Positions 26,751 to 36,806 of a stretch of 64,000 nucleotides of DNA are shown here, piece after piece. The translations under genes were made by a program, and so were the position numbers. The stretch comes from Amphritea atlantica (GTDB lineage Bacteria; Pseudomonadota; Gammaproteobacteria; Pseudomonadales; Balneatricaceae). Every line of letters begins with the position of its first letter. Position 1 is the first letter of the stretch. The notes beneath the pieces were generated by a model, which saw nothing but the letters and a program-made list of their open reading frames with translations, was not told the DNA's origin and ran no database searches. Location: assembly GCA_024397875.1 (NCBI GenBank), contig CP073344.1:1231001-1295000 (forward strand), read 5' to 3'.

Positions 26751-27215
26751 CTACCAGTTTTTGAAAGGGTGGGTCAGCAGGTTGGAGTTATAGTAGCGTT
26801 TATCGCCGCTAACCTCTTCAGTAATCCAGTCCGGCAGCTCAGGTTGTTCATCTTCACTGTCCAGCTCTACTTCTGCGATGACCAGACCTTTATTGTCACC
26901 GGTGAAAATATCCAGTTCCCAGAGATGGGCTTTGTGAGTTATCAGATAGCGGGTCTTATCAATCACCGGGCCTTTACAAAGCTCATCCAGCATCTGCCGG
27001 GCATCTGTAACAGGAATCTCATATTCAAACTCACTGCGGGAGATACCCCGGGTTTCTCCCTTCAGGGTCAGAAACGCTTTATCGCCCATGATACGAATAC
27101 GTACAGTTGTTTTGTCTGCGGTCTGAATATAACCCTGACAAATTATGAGGCCCTGTTCTGGCAGGTCAACTTTATCTATATTCACGAGAAACTTACGTTC
27201 AATTTCCTGCGCCAT
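26751..27215 (-). CDS. CYTH-domain (triphosphate tunnel) protein
   Basis: 154 residues. EIERKFLV at the N-terminus is the defining CYTH motif, followed by the alternating charged strands that line the tunnel (VRIRIMGDKAFLTLKG, SEFEYEIP, LVIAEVEL). Short stand-alone bacterial members include inorganic triphosphatases. The exact substrate cannot be read from the sequence. It is cotranscribed with srkA. Confidence 0.9.
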   Translation of the reverse strand: MAQEIERKFLVNIDKVDLPEQGLIICQGYIQTADKTTVRIRIMGDKAFLTLKGETRGISRSEFEYEIPVTDARQMLDELCKGPVIDKTRYLITHKAHLWELDIFTGDNKGLVIAEVELDSEDEQPELPDWITEEVSGDKRYYNSNLLTHPFKNW

Positions 27216-27227
27216 TTCGTTTCCTCA

Positions 27228-27255
27228 ATAAAAAAGGCACTCTCCAGTGCCTTTT
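27228..27255 (-). terminator. Terminator between metG and the CYTH gene
   Basis: Stem GGCACT (27236-27241) / AGTGCC (27246-27251), loop CTCC, flanked by A and T runs. It follows metG on the minus strand and precedes the CYTH start. Confidence 0.85.
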
Positions 27256-27300
27256 AAGATAACTAAGATAAACCATTAAAGATAACCTTAAGAGTAGCTC

Positions 27301-29346
27301 TTACATGATTCGCATGCCGGGCTGAGCGCCCTCATGGGGTTCAAGAATCCACAGATCTTTTCCACCCGGACCAGCGGCCAGAACCATTCCCTCTGACATG
27401 CCGAACTTCATCTTTCGGGGTGCCAGATTTGCTACCATTACAGTGAGCTTTCCTTCCAGGTCTTCTGGATTGTAAGCGGACTTAATGCCGGCAAATACAT
27501 TGCGGGTTTCATCGCCCAGGTCCAGCGTCAGCTGTAGTAGCTTATCGGCGCCTTTGACATGCTCAGCTTTAGCAATGCGGGCAACCCGCAGATCAACTTT
27601 GGCAAAGTCATCAAAAGTGATTTCATCGGCAACCGGGTTTTTCTCAAGTTCGGTTTTCTCAGCCGCAGGCGCTGCCGGCGTTGAAGCTGCGATTGCTGCC
27701 AGGGTTGCTTTGCTGTCTTCGATCATGGCATTAACGCTGTCTTCCTCAACGCGCTGCATCAGAGGCTTAAACTTATTGATCTGATGGTCCAGTAGCGGAG
27801 TCTTAATCTCGTCCCAGGCAAAACCGTCAATATTCAGGAATGCTGCAGTGTCTTCAGCTACCTGAGGCAATACCGGAGCGAGATAGGAGATAATGACCCG
27901 GAACAGGTTTATACCCATGGTGCAGCAATCCTGAACCTGCTGCTCTTTGCCTTCCTGTTTGGCCAGAACCCAGGGCTCAGCGGCATCGATATACTGATTA
28001 GCTTTGTCGGCCAGATGCATGATTTCACGCATCGCCTTGCCAAACTCCCGTGCTTCATAAGCGTTTGCAATCAGCTCACCGGAAGCGATCGCTTCTTCAT
28101 ATAACGCGGACTCTGTCAGTGAACCGGCCAGTCGGCCATCGAATTTCTTGTAGATAAATCCGGCGCAACGGGAAGCAATATTGACCACCTTGTTTACCAG
28201 GTCGGCATTAACCCGCATGCGGAAATCGTCCAGGCTCAGGTCGATATCATCAATACCCGATCCCAGTTTGGCAGCAAAGTAGTAACGCAGATATTCAGGG
28301 CGCAGGTGCTTCAGGTAGGTTTCCGCCATAATAAAGGTGCCGCGAGATTTCGACATCTTCTGGCCGTTGACGGTCAGGAAACCATGGCAGAACACTTTAG
28401 TTGGTTTTCGGAAACCGGCGCCTTCCAGCATGGCGGGCCAGAACAGGGTGTGGAAGTAGGCGATATCCTTACCGATAAAGTGATACAGCTCGGTATCGGA
28501 TGCTTCATTCCAGTATTCATCGAAGTCGACTGAGTTTTTATCACACCAGTTTTTGAAACTGGCGATATAACCGATAGGGGCATCCAGCCAGACGTAGAAG
28601 TATTTGCCCGGCGCATCGGGGATTTCGAAGCCCCAGTAGGGCGCATCGCGGGATATATCCCAGTTCTGCAAGCCTGACTCAAACCATTCGTTGAGTTTAT
28701 GGATCATCTGCTCCTGCACGCAGGTATCGACCCAGTTACGCAGGAACTGCTCAAAATCAGCCAGTTTGAAGAAGTAGTGTTCAGACTCTTTCTCAATCGG
28801 TTTGGCACCGGAGACCGCGGAGTAAGCATTTTTCAGTTCAACCGGACTGTAGGTTGCACCGCAGACTTCACAGGAGTCGCCGTACTGATCCTGAGCGCCA
28901 CATTTAGGGCAGTCGCCTTTAACGAAACGGTCCGGCAGGAACATCTCCTTTTCCGGATCATATGCCTGGGTGATGGTCTTTTTCGAAATATGGCCACCGT
29001 CCCGCAGGCGGGTATAGATCAGCGAGGCGAAGTGTTGGTTCTCTTCGGAATGAGTGGAGTAGTAGTTATCAAACCCCACCATAAAGCCTGCGAAATCACG
29101 CTGGTGTTCCTGGCTTACCTGACTAATCAGCTCCTCTGGTGTAACCCCCATCTGGTCTGCTTTCAGCATAATAGGGGTGCCATGGGCGTCATCCGCACAG
29201 ACATAGGTGCAGTGATTGCCGCGCTGGTTCTGGAAGCGGGTCCAGATGTCAGTCTGGATATACTCTACCAGGTGACCCAGATGTATCGGGCCGTTGGCAT
29301 AGGGCAGTGCGCTGGTAACAAGAATCTTACGTTGTGTGTCAGTCAT
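27301..29346 (-). CDS. metG: Methionyl-tRNA synthetase
   Basis: 681 residues. The class I signature HLGH is near the N-terminus ([15 protein letters not shown]), and the KMSKS loop appears as [13 protein letters not shown] zinc knuckle of four cysteines is formed by [17 protein letters not shown]. The C-terminal 110 residues form a tRNA-binding (EMAP-like) domain ([20 protein letters not shown]). It is full length for the two-domain bacterial type and makes Met-tRNA in the cytoplasm. Confidence 0.97.
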   Translation of the reverse strand: MTDTQRKILVTSALPYANGPIHLGHLVEYIQTDIWTRFQNQRGNHCTYVCADDAHGTPIMLKADQMGVTPEELISQVSQEHQRDFAGFMVGFDNYYSTHSEENQHFASLIYTRLRDGGHISKKTITQAYDPEKEMFLPDRFVKGDCPKCGAQDQYGDSCEVCGATYSPVELKNAYSAVSGAKPIEKESEHYFFKLADFEQFLRNWVDTCVQEQMIHKLNEWFESGLQNWDISRDAPYWGFEIPDAPGKYFYVWLDAPIGYIASFKNWCDKNSVDFDEYWNEASDTELYHFIGKDIAYFHTLFWPAMLEGAGFRKPTKVFCHGFLTVNGQKMSKSRGTFIMAETYLKHLRPEYLRYYFAAKLGSGIDDIDLSLDDFRMRVNADLVNKVVNIASRCAGFIYKKFDGRLAGSLTESALYEEAIASGELIANAYEAREFGKAMREIMHLADKANQYIDAAEPWVLAKQEGKEQQVQDCCTMGINLFRVIISYLAPVLPQVAEDTAAFLNIDGFAWDEIKTPLLDHQINKFKPLMQRVEEDSVNAMIEDSKATLAAIAASTPAAPAAEKTELEKNPVADEITFDDFAKVDLRVARIAKAEHVKGADKLLQLTLDLGDETRNVFAGIKSAYNPEDLEGKLTVMVANLAPRKMKFGMSEGMVLAAGPGGKDLWILEPHEGAQPGMRIM

Positions 29347-29821
29347 GATTCGGAGCAGGTCTAGGTTGCAGAGATAAGCGCGGAATTTTACTCTTAAATG
29401 GCTGAAATTACAGCACGGGAGGGGGATCTTTTTTCTCCGGGTCGGGAATTAAGTCTGTCGGTTTATTCTAACTATATTGGGTAACAACCATTGGACAGTT
29501 ATTTTTAAAAAAGCTAAAACGGCTAGATAAACTGTGAGTCGTCGATTTATGTGACGTCTTGCCGTGGGTATTTGTCGCCAGTTGGGGCAACGTCGGAGGT
29601 GTAATTTAAAGGCTATACTGTTGTTTTTCTGGTAGCGTCAATACTGAGATATGCTTGCAACACCGAAGGTATCTCCATTGGCGGTTAAGACGCTTATAAA
29701 ACGCAGCATGAACACCTTCACAGGTATCCGCAGGAATCTGTTAAATTAATGTTTGAGTGAAGCTATAGCAAGTTTAGAGTGCGGGTGGGGGCGCCGCTCT
29801 ATTGCGTATAGGGAGAGGGTG
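29347..29821. other. Intergenic region between divergent metG and the HDOD gene
   Basis: 475 bp without a convincing gene or RNA. A polypurine block (GGGAGGGGG) lies near 29418-29426. Promoters for both flanking genes must lie here but cannot be fixed by eye. Confidence 0.4.
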
Positions 29822-31072
29822 ATGTTCGAATATATTCTTAAGGAAGAAAAAATTGCGGTGCTTTGGTTCGGCAAGCCGCTGGCCGATCTGAGTAATGTCC
29901 CCGCAGAGCTGAAAGGCAAGGTCGTAATGAATCAGGCTAAGATGCCTGATCAGGCCATGGAGATGCTCGGTCGGCGGGACTATCAGGTGATTGTTGTTCA
30001 GCTGAGCCAGGACAATTTTGAGTTTCGCTATAACTGGTTGCGCAAAGTTGTTGCCAGGTATCCTGGTATTATCCGGATTATGCTCAATGATGGGCTGCAG
30101 ACCTATCAGGTGGCTAAAGCATCTGAGCTTTGTCATCGCTCGCTGTTGTTTACCTCGGGTGTTACCGAGCTGTTCCATGAGGTCGGGCAAAGCCTGCGTC
30201 TCATTCAGTCAAGTAATAAACCGGTGATCAGGGAGTATGTCGGCGCGATCGAAAGGTTGCCCTCTATGCCGGGTGTTTATGTTGCGCTCAATGATGCACT
30301 GGCATCTGATACAACCGGGGCGGCAGAGATTGCCGCCATCATCGAGCGGGATCCGGCGATGAGTGCCAAAATACTTCAGCTGGTTAACTCGGCGTTCTTT
30401 GCACTCAGCAGTAAGGTTTATAAAATCAAAGATGCGGTGGTGATTCTCGGGGTGAGGCAGATTCGTGACCTGTTTCTGGTTTCGCGCATTTTTGAACACT
30501 TTCCTCAGGACCGAAACTGGTCCGGATTCTCCTTCGAAAACCTGTTTGACCGCTGCATGGTGGTCGGCCGGTTTGCCCGGGCAATCTGCCGGGAACAGCG
30601 CGTAAGTGCTGATATCGCCGATAAGGCGTTCCTGGCTGCGCTGCTTCAGGATATCGGTATGCTGGTAATCGCAACCCGTGAAACACAGCAGTACAGTGAA
30701 GTGCTTCAGGAAGCAGCGCGGTTGAATCATCCCCTTTATGCGATTGAAAAACTCCGGCTGGGGGTCACGCATATGGAAGTTGGTGCGTATATGCTGGGAC
30801 TCTGGAACCTGCCGCCGGAAGTGGTGGAAGCTGTTCTCTATCACTCAAACCCGAACGCAACATCCAGTGAGAAATTTACTCCATTAACCGCGGTTCATTT
30901 GGCCGATTCTATTTTGCCAGATGTGGTTAATGTCAATAATTGCCGTATCAGTAGTCAGATCAGTGAGAAATATCTGATCCGCCTGGGACTGCAAGATAAA
31001 CTACCCCGCTGGCAGCAGATGTCTGAAGATTTTGCGGCGCAACTCTATTCCGGAGCCGGTAATGGTTTTTAA
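29822..31072 (+). CDS. HDOD-domain signalling protein with receiver-like N-terminus
   Basis: 416 residues from ATG 29822, directly after GGGAGAGGG; in-frame codons upstream to 29753 are unlikely to be used. The N-terminal 120 residues have the strand-helix rhythm of a response-regulator receiver but no clear phospho-acceptor site. The HDOD domain (about 145-350: IERLPSMPGVYVALND, RDPAMSAKILQLVNSAFF) is related to HD phosphodiesterases but usually lacks their metal site. Such proteins act as signalling scaffolds; no target is shown. Confidence 0.87.
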   Translation: MFEYILKEEKIAVLWFGKPLADLSNVPAELKGKVVMNQAKMPDQAMEMLGRRDYQVIVVQLSQDNFEFRYNWLRKVVARYPGIIRIMLNDGLQTYQVAKASELCHRSLLFTSGVTELFHEVGQSLRLIQSSNKPVIREYVGAIERLPSMPGVYVALNDALASDTTGAAEIAAIIERDPAMSAKILQLVNSAFFALSSKVYKIKDAVVILGVRQIRDLFLVSRIFEHFPQDRNWSGFSFENLFDRCMVVGRFARAICREQRVSADIADKAFLAALLQDIGMLVIATRETQQYSEVLQEAARLNHPLYAIEKLRLGVTHMEVGAYMLGLWNLPPEVVEAVLYHSNPNATSSEKFTPLTAVHLADSILPDVVNVNNCRISSQISEKYLIRLGLQDKLPRWQQMSEDFAAQLYSGAGNGF

Positions 31073-31163
31073 ACCGCTTGTAAACGTGAGTGAAAGCTTG
31101 GAGTGATCGGGGCAGGCTGATAGAATGCGCGGCCTGTTTTTGATTCTATATTCCGAGGTTTAG

Positions 31164-32258
31164 ATGGCGCTGCCTGTTGTTGATCCGTCCCAGTATGATG
31201 CTCAGCTGAGCGAAAAAAAAACTGACATTGAACAGCAGTTTGTCGATTTTAATCTGCCTGAAGTTGAGCTGTTCGAATCGGCAAAGACCGCCTATCGTCT
31301 GCGCGCCGAGTTTCGTGTCTGGCACGAAGGCGATGATCTCTATTATGTGATGTTCAAGCCGGGTGATAAGCATCAGCACAGCCGTCTGGAAAGCTGCCCG
31401 ATGGTGTCTGAACCGATTCAGCAGGTGATGTTTAAGTTGCTGGATTATCTGCGTCCCAATGAGCTGCTGCGTCGCCGACTGTTTCAGGTAGACTTTCTCA
31501 GTACCCTGTCCGGTGAGTTAATTATCAGCCTGCTTTATCACAAACCGCTTGATGAGGCCTGGATTGAGGAAGCCAAAAAACTTAAACAGCATTTTGGAAT
31601 TCACTTTATCGGTCGTAGTCGTAAAACCAAGATCGTTCTGGATCAGGATTATGCCATAGAGAAGATGCGGGTCGATGGCCGCGAACTGATCTATAAGCAG
31701 GTAGAGAACAGCTTCACACAGCCCAATGGTAGTGTCTGCGTTAAGATGCTGGAGTGGGCTGTGGATGTGACGCGTGATGCTGGCGGTGATCTGGTTGAGC
31801 TGTACTGTGGTAACGGTAACTTCACTATGGCACTGGCCGATAATTTTGATCGGGTCATTGCCACCGAGATCGCTAAGGTCTCTGTCAATGCCGCGCAATT
31901 CAATATAGAAGCCAACGGTGTTGATAATGTAAAGATTCTGCGGATGTCCAGCGAGGAGTTTTCTCAGGCACTGCAGGGGGTGCGTGAGTTCCGGCGCCTG
32001 AAACAGAGCGGTGTCGATCTGGCCAGTTATAACTTCAGTACTGTTTTGGTGGATCCGCCGCGCAGTGGTCTGGATGATGAAACCGTTAAGCAGGTCGCGG
32101 AGTACGATAATATTGTGTATATCTCCTGCAACCCGCAAACCCTGCTGGAGAATCTTAAACAGCTGACTCAGACCCATACGTTGCAGCGTTTTGCACTCTT
32201 TGATCAGTTTCCATATACCCATCACCTTGAGTGCGGTGTTTACCTGACACGAAAGTAA
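31164..32258 (+). CDS. trmA: tRNA (uracil-5-)-methyltransferase TrmA
   Basis: 364 residues. SAM-binding [19 protein letters not shown], the catalytic cysteine in [13 protein letters not shown], and VDPPRSGLD are all present. This enzyme makes m5U54 (ribothymidine) in the tRNA T-loop. The length matches the E. coli enzyme. An A9 run (31213-31221) encodes E-K-K. Confidence 0.96.
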   Translation: MALPVVDPSQYDAQLSEKKTDIEQQFVDFNLPEVELFESAKTAYRLRAEFRVWHEGDDLYYVMFKPGDKHQHSRLESCPMVSEPIQQVMFKLLDYLRPNELLRRRLFQVDFLSTLSGELIISLLYHKPLDEAWIEEAKKLKQHFGIHFIGRSRKTKIVLDQDYAIEKMRVDGRELIYKQVENSFTQPNGSVCVKMLEWAVDVTRDAGGDLVELYCGNGNFTMALADNFDRVIATEIAKVSVNAAQFNIEANGVDNVKILRMSSEEFSQALQGVREFRRLKQSGVDLASYNFSTVLVDPPRSGLDDETVKQVAEYDNIVYISCNPQTLLENLKQLTQTHTLQRFALFDQFPYTHHLECGVYLTRK

Positions 32259-32266
32259 GCCAGTCA

Positions 32267-32291
32267 CTGGTTTGAGTTCTTCTCAGACCGG
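32267..32291 (+). terminator. Possible hairpin after trmA
   Basis: CTGGTTTGAG (32267-32276) can pair with CTCAGACCGG (32282-32291) with two G-U pairs. There is no T run, so terminator function is uncertain. Confidence 0.35.
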
Positions 32292-32397
32292 TGCACATAC
32301 ACTTTGGGTATTATATTCCGCTACTCTTGTTGAGATGGTGGTGTTGCTTTAACGATAAAAAGATACTTTGAACGTCATTTTATCGGGAGGTAATGTT

Positions 32398-32478
32398 ATG
32401 CTCAGGGCTATATTTTCAACGGCGATGGTCGCGTCAGCGGCATTTTTAGTGGCTCATTCGTTCTGTCAGGGAGAGTAG
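32398..32478 (+). CDS. 26-residue hydrophobic peptide upstream of lplT-aas
   Basis: ATG 32398 lies 8 bases after a near-perfect GGGAGG, and the TAG stop is one base before the next gene's ATG. The product is MLRAIFSTAMVASAAFLVAHS plus FCQGE split after the serine, resembling a lone signal peptide or membrane helix. The spacing suggests a translated leader coupled to the next gene, or a small membrane protein. Confidence 0.5.
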   Translation: MLRAIFSTAMVASAAFLVAHSFCQGE

Positions 32479-32479
32479 G

Positions 32480-35400
32480 ATGTCAGCACTTCTTCGTATC
32501 AAAGGGTTTCTGGCATTCATTGTCATCGCCTTTATCAATGCCTTTGTCGATCTTGGTCATAAGATCATTATCCAGAATACGTTGTTTAAAGCCTATGATG
32601 GCGATGTACAGATCGTCCTGACCGCCGTGGTTAATGGATTGATTCTGCTGCCGTTTATTATGCTTTTTACTCCGGCTGGATTTCTTGCCGATAAATATCC
32701 CAAAAACCGGGTGATGCAGTTTTCTGCCTGGGCTGCTGTCGGCGCAACACTGCTGATCACCCTGTGTTATTACCAGGGATGGTTTATCACTGCTTTTGCG
32801 CTGACCTTCGTACTGGCGCTGCAAAGTGCATTTTATTCGCCAGCTAAGTATGGTTTTATCCGTGAGCTGGTGGGCGAAGATAATCTTACGGAAGGTAACG
32901 GCTGGGTTCAGGCGGTTACGATGATCGCTATCCTGTCGGGTATCGCAGTCTTTTCGCTGCTCTTTGAAACCCGTGTTGAGGGTGCTTTTCAGTTAACTCC
33001 TGAGCAGAGTCTGCTAATGATAGCCCCGCTTGGCTGGTTACTGGTGATCGGGTCTCTGTTTGAGCTGGTGCTGGCTTACCGTTTGCCCCAGATACGTGAC
33101 ACCGACCGTGAGGTCCGTTATGACTGGCGGGCATACCGTACCGGAAAGACGCTAAGCCGCAATCTGTCGATGATTTACCATAACCGGACAATCTGGTTAT
33201 CGATTATCGGTGTGGCGTTGTTCTGGTCGGTCAGTCAGGTGATGTTGGCGGTTTTTCCGGCAGTGGCAGAAACACATCATGGTATCCATAACACCTTTGT
33301 CATTCAGGGCACTATGGCGCTCGCCGGGGTGGGTATTATGGCCGGTTCGGTGCTGGCCGGACGCTGGTCTCCCCACTATATCAATATCGGCCTGATTCCG
33401 CTGGGCGCTGTCGGAATTGCAGCGGGACTGATTTTGCTCCCTCAGGCCTCGTCTGTACTCTATCAGGGGATGATTTTCTTTCAGATCGGACTGAGCGGGG
33501 CGCTGTTAAATGTGCCGCTTCAGGCACTGATTCAGTTTAATGCCGGCAGCAATGAGACCGGTAAAGTGCTGGCGGGCAGCAACTTTATTCAGAATATAGC
33601 GATGCTCAGCTTTCTGTCACTCACGGTACTGTTCGCCTGGGCCGGCATTGATGGTCTCTGGTTGCTCTGGTTACTTGCGTTACTGGGCGTTATTGGCGCT
33701 CTGTGCGCCATTCGTATGTTGCCTCAGGCGCTGGTGCGGGTACTGGTGGCAGGCTTAATCCGACGTAAATACAACCTGCAGGTGCTGGGCTTTGAGAATC
33801 TGCCCCGTTCGGGTCAGGGGGTGTTGCTGCTGGGTAATCATATCAGCTGGCTGGACTGGGCTATGATTCAGATGGCTTGTCCCCGCCACATTCACTTTGT
33901 AATGGAACGCTCAATCTACGAACGCTGGTATCTGAAGTGGTTTCTGTCGATGTATCGGGTGATTCCGATCTCCAGTGGTCATAGCCGGGATGCATTACAG
34001 GCGGTTGGCGAGCTGATCAGTGCCGGGCACGTGGTGTGTCTGTTCCCCGAGGGGGCGATCAGTCACACCGGTCAGATCGGTGAATTTAAGAAAGGCTTTG
34101 AACGGGCTTGTGAAGAGGCTGAGGGTGTTATCGTTCCATTCTATCTGCGTGGCTTATGGGGCAGTCGTTTCTCCCGTTCTACCGATAAGATGAAGATGAT
34201 TCGCCGGGGCGGCTTGAAGCGTGATGTTATTGTTGCCTACGGTCAGCCGATGCCGGTGACCAGTAGTGCTTCAGAGGTTAAAAAGAAGGTTGCTGAACTG
34301 TCGATTCATACCTGGGAGCGATACACCCGGACGTTCCGGCCACTGCCGCAAAGCTTTATACGGACTGCCAAGAGTGCCATGTCCGATATGGCGATCAGTG
34401 ATGTGCAGGGGGAGCCACTGAGTTATCGCCGCTTGCTGACCGCCGTGGTGCTGTTCAGTCAGCGGTTGAAGAGGGCGCCCGGTCAGCGTTTGGGTTTATT
34501 GCTGCCGACGTCCAGTGCCGGAGCTATCGCTAATCTGGCGGGGTTGTTTGCCGGCCGGACACTGGTCAATATCAACTTTACTGCCAGTGAGTCGGCACAG
34601 CTTGCTGCGCTGGAGCAGGGCGAGGTGGCCACTATCCTGACGGCGCATAAGTTTGTCAGCAAACTCAAAGCCCGGGGGCTTGATCCCGAAGCGTTGTTTG
34701 AGGGGCGTCAGGTGATTTACATGGAGGATCTGAGAGCAGGGATCGGTAAAACTGAAGCGCTGGCGACAATGTTATTACTCAGTGTGCTGCCAACCATGCT
34801 GCTGCAGTGGTGGCTGGGGGCGGGTACGAAGATGGACGATACCGCCGCAATTCTGTTCTCCTCCGGTAGTGAGGGGGCGCCAAAGGGTGTCATGCTCAGT
34901 CACCGGAATATTCTCGCCAATCTGCGCCAGATTGCTGATGTGCTGAATGTCCGTGAAGATGATTGCATTATGGCGACGCTGCCGCTGTTTCATGCCTTTG
35001 GCCTGACAGTGACGACCTTTTTGCCTCTGATAGAGGGGTTGCCGGTAGTGTGTCACCCGGATCCCACCGATGCTGTGAATATAGGCAAGGGCGTGGCCAG
35101 ATACCGGGCCACGATGATCTGCGCGACATCCACTTTTTTACGTCTCTATACCCGCAGTAAAAAACTTCACCCGCTGATGTTTCAGTCGATTCGGGTGGCG
35201 GTTGCCGGGGCCGAAAGGCTCGACCCTGCGGTACAGCAGGCGTTTGAGTCCCGCTTCCGGGTGCCTGTGATTGAGGGGTATGGGTCAACTGAAACCACCC
35301 CGGTTGCCAGTGTAAATTTACCCGATCATCTTTCTGTTGATGGCTGGTTTGTGCAGGTGGGTACCCGTCCGGGCACTGTAGGGCTGGCGCTGCCGGGCTC

Positions 35401-35938
35401 GACTTTCCGTATCGTTGATCCGGTTACGCTGGAAGAGTTGCCAACGGGTGAAGATGGTCTGATTCTGATCGGCGGCACTCAGATTATGAAGGGCTATTTG
35501 AATAATCCGGAAAAGACCGCTGAGGTGATTGTCGAGCTGGATGGGTTGCGCTGGTATAAAAGCGGCGATAAGGGGCATCTGGATGAAGATGGCTTTCTGA
35601 CTATCGTTGATCGTTACTCACGGTTTGCCAAGCTTGGCGGCGAGATGATCAGTCTGGGGGCGGTTGAACAGGAGGTCAGAAAGCACCTCGCGGATGATGA
35701 GTCGGCGCTGGTAGCGATCAATCTGCCGGATGAGCGTAAAGGCGAACAGGTTGTTCTGCTGGTGGCTGCGGATATCGATCCTGCAAGCTTCAGAAGTCAT
35801 CTGGCCAGTCAGGGAGTGCCTCCGCTGATGTTACCGGCCAAAGTCTTCAGGGTTGATGATATTCCGTTGCTGGGCAGCGGTAAAACGAACTATCCGGCGG
35901 CGAAAGCTGTAGCCCGGCAGTTGACGGCTTCTGCTTAA
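32480..35938 (+). CDS. aas: Fused lysophospholipid transporter / acyltransferase / acyl-ACP synthetase (LplT-Aas)
   Basis: 1,152 residues in three parts. Residues about 1-410 are a 12-helix MFS transporter of the LplT type (AFINAFVDLGHKIIIQNTLF). About 430-620 are a PlsC-like acyltransferase with HxxxxD in GNHISWLDWAMIQ and FPEGAISHTG. About 640-1150 are an AMP-forming ligase with SSGSEGAPKGVMLSHRN and EGYGSTETTPVAS. In E. coli lplT and aas are separate neighbouring genes: LplT flips lysophospholipid inward and Aas re-acylates it. Here one polypeptide probably does both, repairing phosphatidylethanolamine at the inner membrane. The upstream 26-residue ORF ends one base before this start. Confidence 0.93.
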   Translation: MSALLRIKGFLAFIVIAFINAFVDLGHKIIIQNTLFKAYDGDVQIVLTAVVNGLILLPFIMLFTPAGFLADKYPKNRVMQFSAWAAVGATLLITLCYYQGWFITAFALTFVLALQSAFYSPAKYGFIRELVGEDNLTEGNGWVQAVTMIAILSGIAVFSLLFETRVEGAFQLTPEQSLLMIAPLGWLLVIGSLFELVLAYRLPQIRDTDREVRYDWRAYRTGKTLSRNLSMIYHNRTIWLSIIGVALFWSVSQVMLAVFPAVAETHHGIHNTFVIQGTMALAGVGIMAGSVLAGRWSPHYINIGLIPLGAVGIAAGLILLPQASSVLYQGMIFFQIGLSGALLNVPLQALIQFNAGSNETGKVLAGSNFIQNIAMLSFLSLTVLFAWAGIDGLWLLWLLALLGVIGALCAIRMLPQALVRVLVAGLIRRKYNLQVLGFENLPRSGQGVLLLGNHISWLDWAMIQMACPRHIHFVMERSIYERWYLKWFLSMYRVIPISSGHSRDALQAVGELISAGHVVCLFPEGAISHTGQIGEFKKGFERACEEAEGVIVPFYLRGLWGSRFSRSTDKMKMIRRGGLKRDVIVAYGQPMPVTSSASEVKKKVAELSIHTWERYTRTFRPLPQSFIRTAKSAMSDMAISDVQGEPLSYRRLLTAVVLFSQRLKRAPGQRLGLLLPTSSAGAIANLAGLFAGRTLVNINFTASESAQLAALEQGEVATILTAHKFVSKLKARGLDPEALFEGRQVIYMEDLRAGIGKTEALATMLLLSVLPTMLLQWWLGAGTKMDDTAAILFSSGSEGAPKGVMLSHRNILANLRQIADVLNVREDDCIMATLPLFHAFGLTVTTFLPLIEGLPVVCHPDPTDAVNIGKGVARYRATMICATSTFLRLYTRSKKLHPLMFQSIRVAVAGAERLDPAVQQAFESRFRVPVIEGYGSTETTPVASVNLPDHLSVDGWFVQVGTRPGTVGLALPGSTFRIVDPVTLEELPTGEDGLILIGGTQIMKGYLNNPEKTAEVIVELDGLRWYKSGDKGHLDEDGFLTIVDRYSRFAKLGGEMISLGAVEQEVRKHLADDESALVAINLPDERKGEQVVLLVAADIDPASFRSHLASQGVPPLMLPAKVFRVDDIPLLGSGKTNYPAAKAVARQLTASA

Positions 35939-35957
35939 CGACTCTCTGAGCATCTGC

Positions 35958-35992
35958 AAAGTCCCGGGTCTTTGATTAGGCTGCGGGACTTT
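35958..35992 (+). terminator. Hairpin after lplT-aas
   Basis: A 9-bp perfect stem AAAGTCCCG / CGGGACTTT with a 17-base loop starts 20 bp after the stop codon. The T run is short, so it is a probable but not ideal terminator. Confidence 0.5.
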
Positions 35993-36167
35993 ATCTCGCA
36001 ATATCTCCGTGAGCTTGAGGCGTCGGAGAATGTTCATCTTTTGGAAGTGTATCAGCAACTCATGAGGGTATCCGCGTGATTGCTGCCTATTCACTCTAAT
36101 TAACGACTATGTATTACCGTTTTGGCTGCGTGCCGGCTTTAGATCAGAAAGGAAAGTATTGATTGTA

Positions 36168-36189
36168 TTTTGTTATGATATAACATTTT
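36168..36189 (+). promoter_or_regulatory. Zur-box-like palindrome
   Basis: The core GTTATGATATAAC (36172-36184) is flanked by TTTT and ATTTT. GTTAT-N3-ATAAC with A/T flanks matches the known gammaproteobacterial Zur operator style. It sits 32 bp before a gene for a histidine-rich zinc protein, which supports zinc repression. Zur itself is not in this window. Confidence 0.75.
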
Positions 36190-36216
36190 GTTTTTTGGAT
36201 ATTGAGGATTTGCCAG

Positions 36217-36795
36217 ATGAAGCTGTTGGGTGGAGTGTTATTATCACTGGTTGCGCCGGTCGTTGTTGCTGAAGGCTTTGAGCGCCAGCTCGAGAGTCAT
36301 GAGCATGGTAAGGCAGATATGGCCGTGGTTTTGGAAGGCAGTGAGTTACAGATTGAGATTAGCTCTCCGGCGGCTAATATTGTTGGATTTGAGCATGCCC
36401 CTGTGGATGAGCAGCAACAGCAAGCGCTGACCTCAGTCATTGCACAGTTGAAACAGCCGGAGCGGTTGTTTGTTTTTCCTGAAGGCTCTGCCTGTAACAC
36501 CGTTCTGGCAGAAGTTGAAACGACCCTGGTGGATAGCCATGATGAACACGAACATGAGAATGAGCATGAAGCCGGGCATGATCATGAAGGAGATCGCGAT
36601 CGCGAAGGGTCTGATCACAGCGACTTCATGTTGTCATATCAGTTTCACTGCGGATCTGCAGAATTGTTAAATGGCTTTTCGCTGGAGCTATTTCAGTATT
36701 ACCCACAGATGAAACATCTTCAGGTACAGTTAATTGGTCCAGCCGGACAAAGTTATCAGCAGCTGGACAGTGAAAACCGATGGGTGAGCTTTTAA
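36217..36795 (+). CDS. zrgA: ZrgA-like zinc uptake protein (DUF2796)
   Basis: 192 residues from ATG 36217, with GAGG ahead. A signal peptide ends at VVVA. The mature start GFERQLESHEHGKADMAVVL is the DUF2796 hallmark. A His/Asp/Glu-rich stretch (about residues 107-130, HDEHEHENEHEAGHDHEG) should bind zinc. Similar proteins head the Zrg zinc uptake system of Vibrio cholerae, encoded with an ABC ATPase and permease as here. Periplasmic zinc capture is inferred from composition, context and the Zur-like site. Confidence 0.85.
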   Translation: MKLLGGVLLSLVAPVVVAEGFERQLESHEHGKADMAVVLEGSELQIEISSPAANIVGFEHAPVDEQQQQALTSVIAQLKQPERLFVFPEGSACNTVLAEVETTLVDSHDEHEHENEHEAGHDHEGDRDREGSDHSDFMLSYQFHCGSAELLNGFSLELFQYYPQMKHLQVQLIGPAGQSYQQLDSENRWVSF

Positions 36796-36806
36796 GCTTC
36801 TAACCG

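Noticed and set aside
26739..27257. 172-residue plus-strand frame opposite the CYTH gene
   Set aside because: It is antisense to a protein with a clear EIERKFLV motif and crosses a terminator.
28699..29364. 221-residue plus-strand frame opposite metG
   Set aside because: It is a shadow of the metG coding strand.
31213..31221. A9 tract in trmA as a phase-variation site
   Set aside because: Poly-A of this length is common in Lys codons, and trmA is a housekeeping gene with no reason to be switched.
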